Shown one piece after another: positions 57,170 to 64,000 of a stretch of DNA of 64,000 nt. The stretch comes from an uncultured Eubacteriales bacterium (GTDB taxonomy: Bacteria; Bacillota; Clostridia; Peptostreptococcales; Anaerovoracaceae). The notes beneath the pieces are model-generated. The model did no database searches and was not told the DNA's origin. It saw only the letters and a list, made by a program, of their open reading frames with translations. The number at the start of each line of letters is the position of its first letter. Positions within the stretch are counted from its first letter, which is position 1. The position numbers and the translations under genes were made by a program. The stretch spans positions 124,001-188,000 of the forward strand of contig CASDYG010000002.1 of assembly GCA_949285555.1 (NCBI GenBank), in the 5' to 3' direction.

Positions 57170-57688
57170 CTATGCCCTTGCCTTTATCTCATCTAAAATT
57201 GTTTTAACCTTATCCTTAGTAAGGTTGCCATAGGTTTCATCACCATCTGCACCCTGAATCATCATAACAGGCGCCAGTGAACAACAACCTAAGCATGCAA
57301 CATTGTTCAATGTAAAAACGCCATCATCTGTCGTCTCTCCGTCCTTGATATTCAGATGTTCACAAATAGCCTCTTCAATCATTTCAGATCCATTTACATG
57401 GCAAGCTGTTCCTTGACACAGCATGATTAAATATTTGCCTATAGGCTTAAGTCTGAATTGAGCATAAAAAGTAGCTACTCCATATATCTTAGCTGGTCTA
57501 ATACCTGTCGCTTTAGAAATATGCAGTATCGTATCCATGGAAATATATCCATAAATATCCTGTGCCTTTTGTAAAATGGTTATTAAGCTTCCTGGCACAT
57601 GGGCGTATTGCTTCAATACCTCATCCAATTCCGGAAAGCTATTACAAGCCACATCCCCTTTGCAGCAACACTCCTTAGTCACTAGCAT
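57170..57688 (-). CDS. NuoE/HydC-like [2Fe-2S] subunit
   Basis: A 172-residue thioredoxin-like ferredoxin subunit (complex I 24-kDa family). The helical N-terminus ends in PGSLITILQKAQDIYGYIS; cluster ligands are in LCQGTACHVNG and NVACLGCCSLAPVM. It passes electrons from the NuoF-like flavoprotein. An additional Cys-rich start (ECCCKGDVACNSF) is unusual but seen in some clostridial members. First gene of the three-gene operon. AGGAGGTAAT precedes the ATG. Confidence 0.9.
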   Translation of the reverse strand: MLVTKECCCKGDVACNSFPELDEVLKQYAHVPGSLITILQKAQDIYGYISMDTILHISKATGIRPAKIYGVATFYAQFRLKPIGKYLIMLCQGTACHVNGSEMIEEAICEHLNIKDGETTDDGVFTLNNVACLGCCSLAPVMMIQGADGDETYGNLTKDKVKTILDEIKARA

Positions 57689-58084
57689 TACCTCCTATAT
57701 TGCACTACTATTACAATGAGATGCTGACAGCCTTAAGTGTCTCACATTGTTAAAAAAATACCATAATATAATTATATACCCTATTTCAGTTTTTTCAACT
57801 ACTTTTGAAATATTTACTCAAAACTGTACATCTTATACCTCACATATATTATACATTGTTGACATAAGATTTTCCACCTAATACAGCCTTTCATACGTTG
57901 TATCATATCTATATTATATAAAACATACCATACACCTGCTTATACTATACTAAAAGTCATCAAATATTATGCATATGCTATAAATTGCCCGTTACATATA
58001 AGCGGTTTTACAAAAATTGACCTTATACAAAGAAATAACCTTATATTATATCGATAACTCCTGTAACAACTTGTCAAGGACTTT
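57689..58084. other. AT-rich intergenic region, no gene seen
   Basis: About 400 bp upstream of the NuoE-like gene. Very AT-rich with many TATA-like elements; the operon promoter must lie here but I cannot single one out. No coding frame of note. Confidence 0.45.
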
Positions 58085-58253
58085 CTAATCATTTTTATCG
58101 ACTTTTTGATGTTTTTCTCTCTCCATTTTTCTAAGCATTATGCGTTTTAATTTGTCTTGCATTGTTTCCGTCGCATTTTCATTAAAGTGAACAACAACCT
58201 CATAAGTTGCTTTACCAATTTTCTTTATAGTTTTGTTCCTGTAATCTGTTCAT
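58085..58253 (-). pseudogene. TnpW-like transposon-encoded protein, frameshifted near the start
   Basis: Minus strand encodes TIKKIGKATYEVVVHFNENA followed by TETMQDKLKRIMLRKMERE and a TAG at 58087-58085. This matches TnpW, a ~60-residue protein carried by clostridial integrative elements, of unknown function. The best ATG (58253, MNRLQEQ) is in another frame, so a single-base change near 58230 breaks the gene. It is a marker of a decayed integrative element. Confidence 0.6.
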
Positions 58254-58296
58254 TTTATTTTCGTACATATATTTTTCCTCCTGTTTGTTTCAATAA

Positions 58297-58334
58297 AAAA
58301 GGCGATTAGATTTTTAATTTTCTAATCGCCTTTT
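58297..58334. terminator. Terminator-like perfect hairpin
   Basis: A 14-bp perfect stem, AAAAGGCGATTAGA (58297-58310) and its complement (58321-58334), with a 10-nt loop and A/T runs on both sides, so it can act on either strand. Confidence 0.85.
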
Positions 58335-58434
58335 AAGTGTAATATTTATCTTTTTATTATCTCTGGCATACTTTTATACCTTTTTAGACTTAAAGTCTTT
58401 AATAGTGCTTTCCACCTCTTTTACCTATAAAGAT

Positions 58435-59138
58435 TCTCCTTCATCATAGTTCATTTTTTTATTTAAACCTTTCTGTGTTAGTTTTTCTTTATCTTCTTCA
58501 TACCAATTAAGGATTGTTACATAATGGTCTTTATAGTATTTCCCAGAGCTTTTAATATATCTTGATAGCTTTTCAATCATTGTATCTGTATGACTTTGCA
58601 GCTTATCCTTTAACTTATGGTATTCTTCTTAAGTTAATCGAACATTTTGATATTTTCCGTAAAAAGAAACTGGGGCTACTTGGTTTTCTTTTTCTCTTCT
58701 CCCCTTATCTATACTAACCTTATCTAATCTACCCTTACCTATACTGGGTTGACCACTTGACAACCTTTGATTAACCAGATGACAACCAACTTTTTCTTCT
58801 GAAATATATGCTCCATTTTCCGTCTGATAAAGCTGTTGTTTCTGCTCTATATACATTGTTGGCTTATATCTGTCTTTTCTAATAAAGTTATTTATCTTCC
58901 AATGAGTAATGACGATAATTCCCTGATCAAAGACTATCACAAAGCCTTTGGCAATAAGTATTTGTTGGTCATCTTCATTAGCTCCGATAATTTTGATGAT
59001 TTTCTTAGGATTATTTACAAAACCATCATCATCTGCCCTCATTGATAAATGAAAATATAGGCATTGACTACTTAGTGGCATATCCAACAATAAGTCGCTA
59101 TCTACTATCTTTAGTGAAAACATTCTTTTATCTGTCAT
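58435..59138 (-). pseudogene. Phage/element replication initiation protein, nonsense-interrupted
   Basis: From ATG 59138 the protein begins like a phage replisome-organiser N-terminal domain (MFSLKIVDSDLLLDMPLSSQ; LYFHLSMRADDDGFVNNPKK; ITHWKINNFIRKDRYKPT), then a low-complexity linker to FYGKYQNVRLT. A TAA follows at 58631-58629, but the same frame continues without a break (EEYHKLKDKLQSHTDTMIEK; YYKDHYVTILNWYEEDKEKL) to GESL and TAG 58437-58435. The continuation is the typical C-terminal domain of these proteins, so one base change (probably GAA to TAA) has split the gene. The N-terminal 169 residues could still be made. Confidence 0.8.
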
Positions 59139-59227
59139 GCTCTCCTACCTTTCTTCAAATAAAAAAAGACGATAGTTTTTTACTTCTACCGCCTTGCATA
59201 TTGCTATGATTTTTTCATAATTATATA

Positions 59228-60232
59228 TTAAATTTTTAAATCTTTATTATTTAACATCTTACTAAACATATCATGGTACATATCTTTAGAAGATTCTTCT
59301 ATCTTGGTAATACTTGATATTTTATTTCCTGCATCCTTTGACGATGCTCCGCAAAGATAAAAGGCTTCATTTTCTGTTCCATAGTCTATGGCAATATATC
59401 TATCATGATATTTTTTACCAGCTATCTTAAGCTTCAAGTCTATATTAGGATAGTCTTTTCTAAAATCATCTAAGATATTTTTTGTAAGCATATCCTTGTT
59501 CTTGACATTATCACTAAAGACTATGATTTGAGTCTTATCTCTTGCAGCTCTTAAAAGTTCCAATGTTTTAAGTCCTACATAGTTATCTATTACATAAATG
59601 CTTTTCTTTGCTGATTTATATATTTTTGTATAGGCAACATCAGCTTCTATCTTATCTCCATTCATCAAGAGGAAATGTTTATATGTTTCCGGGTCTATAA
59701 AATTATCCATTACCTTTTTAAAATCTTCTTTTGTAGCCATTTGAGATTTTATTTCTGCAATATCTTTTGTGTTTTGGTTGGTTTGAATGGCAATTGGTAC
59801 TAATTCTTTTGAACTGATAAAATCTTGATTTTCAACGATGAAGTCTTTCATCTGCTTAAACATTCGTATTAAAGCCTTGCTCTGTTTAACTGCAAGTTCT
59901 CCCCTCAATACAGTCATGAGCATATATATTCCCTGTTCTGTAAAGGCATATGGATTATACTTTATATTGCTTCCTCTACCTGTTCCTCTCTTCAAGGTCA
60001 CATTTTGTGATCTTGAAAGTTCATATACTTCTTCATCGGTTAATTGGAACATAAAATCATCATCAAATTTTTCATTATTTCTTTTTACCTGTTGATTAAA
60101 AGCTCTTGTTTCATACCCATATATTTCAGCAAGTTCAAAATCAAGCATAACCTTTTGATTTCGTATATAGTAAATCTTACTTTTAATTGTAGTTTCATCT
60201 ATAACTACAATTTCCTTATTTTGCTCTGCCAC
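59228..60232 (-). CDS. ORF6N-domain protein with PLD-like C-terminal region
   Basis: A ~334-residue protein of phage and mobile-element type. Residues ~8-95 form an ORF6N DNA-binding domain (KIYYIRNQKVMLDFELAEIY, RAFNQQVKRNNEKF, YAFTEQGIYMLMTVL). A middle helical part follows (MKDFIVENQDFISSKELVPI). The last ~150 residues resemble a degenerate phospholipase-D-like module: SIYVIDNYVGLKTLELL, then KYHDRYIAIDYG and FYLCGASSKDAG. GTG 60232 is favoured because AGGAGG is 8 bases upstream; the frame begins 3 codons earlier. ORF6N proteins often act as antirepressors or regulators; the role here is unknown. Confidence 0.82.
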   Translation of the reverse strand: MAEQNKEIVVIDETTIKSKIYYIRNQKVMLDFELAEIYGYETRAFNQQVKRNNEKFDDDFMFQLTDEEVYELSRSQNVTLKRGTGRGSNIKYNPYAFTEQGIYMLMTVLRGELAVKQSKALIRMFKQMKDFIVENQDFISSKELVPIAIQTNQNTKDIAEIKSQMATKEDFKKVMDNFIDPETYKHFLLMNGDKIEADVAYTKIYKSAKKSIYVIDNYVGLKTLELLRAARDKTQIIVFSDNVKNKDMLTKNILDDFRKDYPNIDLKLKIAGKKYHDRYIAIDYGTENEAFYLCGASSKDAGNKISSITKIEESSKDMYHDMFSKMLNNKDLKI

Positions 60233-60258
60233 AAAATTCACCTCCTATATATTTTGGG

Positions 60259-60275
60259 GGCTACAACTTGTAGCC
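60259..60275. promoter_or_regulatory. 17-bp palindrome before the ORF6N gene
   Basis: GGCTACAA and TTGTAGCC around a single central base, 16 bases upstream of the AGGAGG site. No T tract follows on the minus strand, so an operator or 5' hairpin is more likely than a terminator. Confidence 0.45.
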
Positions 60276-60318
60276 GATTTCTCTTTATTTCATTTAGCAT
60301 TTACAACCAAAGCTAGGT

Positions 60319-60426
60319 TTAGTTAAGTGGACCACTAATCATAAAAGCCCACCCAGTTATTCCTGTTATAGGAAATATAAATATCCAAATACATGCAGCT
60401 ATGGTATACCACTTTAAACTCTTCAT
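60319..60426 (-). CDS. 35-residue small membrane protein
   Basis: A short frame from ATG 60426 with an AAGGATG site. It encodes a basic-aromatic start (MKSLKWYT) and one membrane helix (IAACIWIFIFPITGITGWAF) ending in MISGPLN. Composition and topology are those of a real small membrane protein; no family is recognised. It lies upstream of the ORF6N gene in the same orientation. Could be a chance frame, but helix, start site and position argue for it. Confidence 0.45.
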   Translation of the reverse strand: MKSLKWYTIAACIWIFIFPITGITGWAFMISGPLN

Positions 60427-60533
60427 AATTACATCCTTAAAAGTAATTAAATTGTACATATTATTATACCCAGTTTTTTCATTTTCTATTCTTAGTCTAT
60501 TGGTTGCATAGTAGTATTATAGCAAAAATATTC

Positions 60534-61043
60534 CTATTTATTCTGTACTTGGGTATTTGCCAACAAATCACCAAAATGTCTTTTATCATTACGTATTAGA
60601 CCCATTGATAAAAGCAGTACGGCAAATCCCATGCCTATAAAAAACAAGACGATAGCCCATACATCAAAGTCAGTATAAATTCCATGAATCGTACTCATAT
60701 GTCCTATTTGCCATGGTAAAAATTTGATTATGTTTCTTATAAAGCTTGCTTTTAAAGATTTATGTTTATAAACAAGTTTTAACCCCGATTTGCGTTTACC
60801 AAGACTCCCATCTTTTGAATAATCCAAAAAAGAAAAAATCAAAATAATCGGAATAACTGATGTTAATAAAGCAATTAGTTGTGACTGTAGTTCGTTCATT
60901 TTTGGAATTCCTTTAAAAAACAGATGATAAACTGCCATGCTTACTCCAAATAACAATGCTAAATACAAAAGAATAAGTAGATAATCAAAAAACAATTCTT
61001 TCATTCGTTTTTTTAATGATATTGGATTATTATTCATAAACAT
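60534..61043 (-). CDS. RDD-family membrane protein
   Basis: A 169-residue protein with four membrane helices. An RDD-type pattern is seen: RMKELFFDYLLILLYLALLF (Arg and Asp in the first helix), SFLDYSKDGSLGKRKSGLKL with the conserved G-S-x-G-K segment, and a C-terminal FGDLLANTQV. RDD proteins are small transporters or membrane factors of largely unknown function. A GAGAGG site lies upstream. Flanked by small hypothetical genes in the decayed region; it looks intact. Confidence 0.75.
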   Translation of the reverse strand: MFMNNNPISLKKRMKELFFDYLLILLYLALLFGVSMAVYHLFFKGIPKMNELQSQLIALLTSVIPIILIFSFLDYSKDGSLGKRKSGLKLVYKHKSLKASFIRNIIKFLPWQIGHMSTIHGIYTDFDVWAIVLFFIGMGFAVLLLSMGLIRNDKRHFGDLLANTQVQNK

Positions 61044-61223
61044 AATTTATTTATCCTCTCAGCGTGAAAAGTTTTCTTTATCTCCTTAACAAAATATTTC
61101 TATTTTCTGCAAAAAATCTTATCTCTACCTTATAGTTTAACGTATTTTGGCAAATTTAATTAAAATAGGAAATATTCTCACAAATACTTTCTATTTTAAT
61201 TAAATTTCATCATATTCCTTTTT

Positions 61224-61421
61224 TTAATTATCCATGTAGTCAAGATCAATCCACTCCTAGCTAAAACCACAAGTAGTGCAAATATACCTATAAACAGGCA
61301 CCGCTGACTTAATTTTAAGACCTTTCATAATATTATTACCATTCCCATAAGTTCCAGCAGATTCTGGCACAGATAAAATATCACTTCCTCCACACTTTGG
61401 GTATTTTCTCGTATTTTTCAT
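61224..61421 (-). pseudogene. Zinc-ribbon protein with premature stop
   Basis: From ATG 61421 (AAAAGGAG upstream) the frame encodes MKNTRKYPKCGGSDIL, then VPVYRYICTTCGFS, a TAG at 61259-61257, and EWIDLDYMDN before a second stop. It matches a family of short two-CxxC zinc ribbons in Clostridia, but the first knuckle has Tyr for Cys (KYPKCGG, expected CPKCGG) and the C-terminus is cut by the TAG. Both changes suggest loss of function. Confidence 0.65.
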
Positions 61422-61557
61422 ACTTTCTCCTTTTTTAATTCTTCCTTACTTTCATAATACCTCATATGCCAACCTCCGTGGTTTATATATAGCTATTATA
61501 CCAAAAATATTTTTATCCTAATGTTAATTCATAATATTGTAATCAAACTGTTCCGAT

Positions 61558-61830
61558 TTATTTTAATTTTTGAAAGCAAGTATCTATTTTACTATCTTCA
61601 AATCCATCATCTTCAAAAAAATGTTCTTTAACTACTCTAGAATCATATATTTCTAATCCATATCCATCTGGAAAACCTAGACTATATTGAATTTTCGTTA
61701 TCTCATAGTTAATGTTAAAATGCTCTTTTACCTTTGCGACAATATCCTCACTTTGATTGATAACTTCTATTGTAGTTGTAGTGGTTATCAAATCACCTAA
61801 AACTAATAAAGCAGTGTAGCCATCTATCAC
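61558..61830 (-). CDS. Hypothetical protein, possibly N-terminally incomplete
   Basis: A 90-residue frame from GTG 61830 with no recognised family; mixed alpha/beta sequence (YTALLVLGDLITTTTTIEVI; FNINYEITKIQYSLGFPDGY). The same frame is open ~75 bp further upstream (FELENDLCRINEKNSFYYNG) but has no start codon there, so the gene may have lost its beginning or the stop of the preceding gene (61907) may mark its edge. No clear ribosome site at the GTG. Confidence 0.4.
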   Translation of the reverse strand: MIDGYTALLVLGDLITTTTTIEVINQSEDIVAKVKEHFNINYEITKIQYSLGFPDGYGLEIYDSRVVKEHFFEDDGFEDSKIDTCFQKLK

Positions 61831-61906
61831 AACAAAAAAATCACCATTATAATAAAAAGAATTTTTTTCATTTATTCTACATAAATCATTCTCAAGTTCA
61901 AATTTT

Positions 61907-63385
61907 TTATTTCGTTAAAACATTCCAACTTTCTCCGGCATCTTCAGAATAAAATTGAATTCCATTGGATTCATACTCTCCTGATGTAACAGTAATATAT
62001 AATTTATTCCCCTTACTTTCAGGCATAGAAAGATACTTATAATCATCCAATTTTAGTCCGATTTCTTTTCCTTCTTTTGGTATATCTTTTACCTTATCCA
62101 TAGGTAAATTAACTTGTCTAAAGGTAAGACCTCCATCTTTTGTACTATATATTTGAGAGTACTGTCCAGATGCTCCCTGAATTCCAATAAAACCAAAATC
62201 ATTTGAAAAGAATATTATTCCTTCAGCTAATCCGGTTCTATCCATAAAAGGATCTTTGTTGATAACTTTCCAATTTTCCCCACTATCAATCGATTTTTCA
62301 AATGCATAGAACCGTGAACCAGCAGCAGCATCTACAACCACAAGTCTATATCCTATTTTTTTATCATCTAAAACAAAGGTATATACTGTACCATTATTTT
62401 CATCTGTAATCCATCTTTTTGAAATCTTTGCATCTTCAATTATTTCGCTATTATGTTCATTTTCAAGTATTTCAGGTGATATATATTGTGGCTCCATTAG
62501 ATACTTAAATGAAGATATATCTTCATTGTTTTTTATATAAAGAGAAGCCATATACCCACTAAATTCTCCTCCTCTTGATAACATAGAAGGCGTCAATCCT
62601 GTATTGTATTTTCCATCACCATCTGCATCTCCATCTAATATAAAGAGTCCTTTTTCTGAATTAACTTTTTCTTTTCCTGAATATAAAAAAGAATATGTTT
62701 GATTTTGTTTTATATTCTCCCAATTATGAACTTGTTCTCTGTAATCGGATTGCTTAAGAATTGCGAAGAAAGGATTTAATAACTTATCCGAATTAATACT
62801 AAGACCTTCCCCTTCATTAAGCCATACATTTATTTTACTATCTTTCTTATAGTCATAGGTAATTAAAAAACCTTTCAACTGTCCCTTATCATTTTCTCCA
62901 TATAACATTGTTTCTATATTCGTAATTGTTCCATCCTCTGTAAACTCAATGTAGAAATCATCTGATACATAAATTTTTTCTGGTAAAGAATTTTTTTCTC
63001 CTATATCGTTTATCAAACCATCAATACCATTTTCATAAATATTATTATGAATGAATTTTATCTTTTTATGATTTAAAAAATCATCAATTTTCCAAGATAA
63101 AGCCCCATTATAAGGAATTGCTGTGTGTATTATCATCCCTCCAAACACTAGGCTTATAGCAATAAATAAAACCAAAAGGAATTTAAAATAACTTGCCCGA
63201 TACCCTCTATGTCTTAATATTACTCTAACTAAAAGTAAGATAATTAGTAAAATCACAAAAGGCAACATAATTCTAATCCAATAATGTGTTCCTCCTAACT
63301 TACAAAGTTTCCATAAAATATACATACAAATTGAATATAAAACTAAGATTATATAATCAACTAACGGTTTTAGTTTCTTCTTCAC
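61907..63385 (-). CDS. Membrane-anchored protein with BNR-like repeats
   Basis: A ~492-residue protein that I cannot assign to a named family. Three membrane helices lie at the N-terminus (LVDYIILVLYSICMYILWKL; IMLPFVILLIILLLVRVIL; FLLVLFIAISLVFGGMIIHT), followed by ~370 extracytoplasmic residues. The C-terminal part contains Asp-box/BNR-type motifs (SIDSGENWKV, STKDGGLTFRQ, SEDAGESWNV), the signature of beta-propeller proteins such as sialidases and photosystem II stability factors; enzymatic residues are not evident. GTG 63385 is chosen for its AAAGGAGGG site; the frame extends to 63409. Probably a surface sensor or envelope protein. Confidence 0.65.
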   Translation of the reverse strand: MKKKLKPLVDYIILVLYSICMYILWKLCKLGGTHYWIRIMLPFVILLIILLLVRVILRHRGYRASYFKFLLVLFIAISLVFGGMIIHTAIPYNGALSWKIDDFLNHKKIKFIHNNIYENGIDGLINDIGEKNSLPEKIYVSDDFYIEFTEDGTITNIETMLYGENDKGQLKGFLITYDYKKDSKINVWLNEGEGLSINSDKLLNPFFAILKQSDYREQVHNWENIKQNQTYSFLYSGKEKVNSEKGLFILDGDADGDGKYNTGLTPSMLSRGGEFSGYMASLYIKNNEDISSFKYLMEPQYISPEILENEHNSEIIEDAKISKRWITDENNGTVYTFVLDDKKIGYRLVVVDAAAGSRFYAFEKSIDSGENWKVINKDPFMDRTGLAEGIIFFSNDFGFIGIQGASGQYSQIYSTKDGGLTFRQVNLPMDKVKDIPKEGKEIGLKLDDYKYLSMPESKGNKLYITVTSGEYESNGIQFYSEDAGESWNVLTK

Positions 63386-63484
63386 ATCAGTCCCTCCTTT
63401 CATGTGCATTATATCATTTTTTAGGTATTTTTCTATATCAGCTTCCTACGGTGCTTGAAAGTCCCCTAATAAAGTTAAAACATC

Positions 63485-63784
63485 TTACCTTTCCGAATTC
63501 CTATAACTATCTTTTGTTCTCTCTTTTCTCTTTTCGTATTTTTCCTGTTGCTCTTGATATTTTTTAATCTGTGCTATTACACTTGGTTTTTTACCTTGCT
63601 TTATTAGCCTATCTATCTCTATAGATAAGTCTATGCCAAGTTCTTTGTTTACAAAATCTACCGAATATTTTATATGATTAATTTCCTAGTATTCATCTTT
63701 TATCTTGTATTTTTCTTTATTTATTTCTTCGTGATTTGCCATTAAAAGATTTTTTTCTTCATTCCACTTTTTAGGACTTAGTTT
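63485..63784 (-). pseudogene. C-terminal remnant of a relaxase/mobilisation-like protein
   Basis: Minus-strand frame LSPKKWNEEKNLLMANHEEI ... DEY, a TAG at 63688-63686, then EINHIKYSVDFVNKELGIDL and IKQGKKPSVIAQIKKYQEQQ to the TAA at 63487-63485. Charged helical sequence of this sort is found at the end of mobilisation relaxases; the assignment is weak. The IS element end at 63785 abuts it, so the gene was probably cut by the insertion. Confidence 0.4.
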
Positions 63785-63813
63785 TGAGGTGCCCCCCAAC
63801 AGTTAGACTTTTT

Positions 63814-63848
63814 AGCGTAGCAGTTATTCAAGCTGCTACGCTTTTTTA
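63814..63848 (+). terminator. Terminator inside the IS end, facing inward
   Basis: AGCGTAGCAG (63814-63823) and CTGCTACGCT (63833-63842) followed by TTTTTT on the plus strand. It would stop outside transcription from entering the element antisense to the transposase. Confidence 0.7.
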
Positions 63849-64000
63849 TGCAGCAATAGCTGATTGCCTGTATTCACCAGGGCTTTTCCATCCTAATTTC
63901 TTTTTAATACGCTGTTCATTGTAATATACAATATATTTTTCGATAGCTTCTTTTAACTCTTCAAAACTGTAATAGGTATTCCCATAGTACATTTCCTGCT
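63846..64000 (-). CDS. IS3-family transposase OrfB, C-terminal part (cut by window end)
   Basis: The visible ~51 residues (YYSFEELKEAIEKYIVYYNE, then QRIKKKLGWKSPGEYRQS and AIAA) are the C-terminal end of the DDE integrase domain of IS3-family (IS150-like) transposases; the YNxxRIKxxLGWxSPxEYR pattern is diagnostic. The DDE residues lie outside the window except for the C-terminal helix. The gene is intact as far as seen. Confidence 0.88.
   Translation of the reverse strand, partial: QEMYYGNTYYSFEELKEAIEKYIVYYNEQRIKKKLGWKSPGEYRQSAIAA

Larger units (their letters stand above)
63785..64000 (-). mobile_element. Right end of an IS3-family element (continues past the window)
   Basis: The element end reads TGAGGTGCCCCCCAACAG on the plus strand, a TG-starting terminal repeat. 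Inside, 63846-64000 encodes the C-terminus of an IS3/IS150-type transposase. A 10-bp hairpin (63814-63823 with 63833-63842) followed by TTTTTT on the plus strand lies between stop codon and end. Confidence 0.8.

Overview
The window looks like the chromosome of an AT-rich, Gram-positive, amino-acid-fermenting anaerobe of the class Clostridia, probably near Peptostreptococcaceae/Anaerovoracaceae (oral or gut 'Eubacterium'-like bacteria). The reasons are a complete reductive Stickland operon (2-hydroxyacyl-CoA dehydratase route), NuoEF-type iron-sulfur flavoproteins, a sortase-anchored surface protein with Listeria-Bacteroides repeats, AAAGGAGG ribosome sites and the ruvCAB-queA-tgt order. The species cannot be fixed from the sequence alone.

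Layout. 1-15.2 kb is mostly housekeeping and transport: NhaC antiporter, deoD with a small acetyltransferase, a copper P-type ATPase, a sortase-anchored surface protein, yhdT-panF, a secreted C69 dipeptidase, then an FMN 2-hydroxyacid enzyme, a class V aminotransferase and an ECF S component. At 15.4-16.2 kb a small XRE regulator with an operator-like repeat faces a candidate structured non-coding RNA that has its own promoter and terminator.

16.2-28.9 kb is an accessory region full of decayed mobile DNA: an AbiE-type abortive-infection pair, a broken phage terminase, a block of two unknown genes of different base composition, a frameshifted rhuM, a truncated phage portal gene, a Fic protein with an inverted repeat over its promoter, 3' fragments of RumA-like methyltransferase genes, a serine-recombinase fragment and a frameshifted lipoprotein. 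Two 41-bp near-identical direct repeats (16229 and 27420) bracket most of it.

29.1-35.0 kb is the conserved ruvC-ruvA-ruvB-queA-tgt-rlmD block. 35.0-49.4 kb is one long minus-strand operon for reductive amino-acid fermentation: CoA ligase, CoA-transferase, dehydratase activator, both dehydratase subunits, acyl-CoA dehydrogenase, EtfB, EtfA, 2-hydroxyacid dehydrogenase, two amino-acid transporters and an aminotransferase. Together these would import an amino acid, transaminate it, reduce the 2-oxo acid, activate, dehydrate and reduce it to the saturated acid, re-oxidising NADH. argR and recN follow on the plus strand. 51.9-57.7 kb encodes a NuoE/NuoF/NuoG-like flavo-iron-sulfur complex with a fused GltD-like domain and no recognisable hydrogenase or formate dehydrogenase centre; it could balance NAD(P)H and ferredoxin for the fermentation.

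57.7-64 kb is a second decayed mobile region: TnpW-like remnant, nonsense-mutated replication protein, ORF6N protein, small membrane proteins, a broken zinc-ribbon gene, a large membrane protein with BNR-like motifs, a relaxase-like remnant, and the right end of an IS3-family element that runs off the window.
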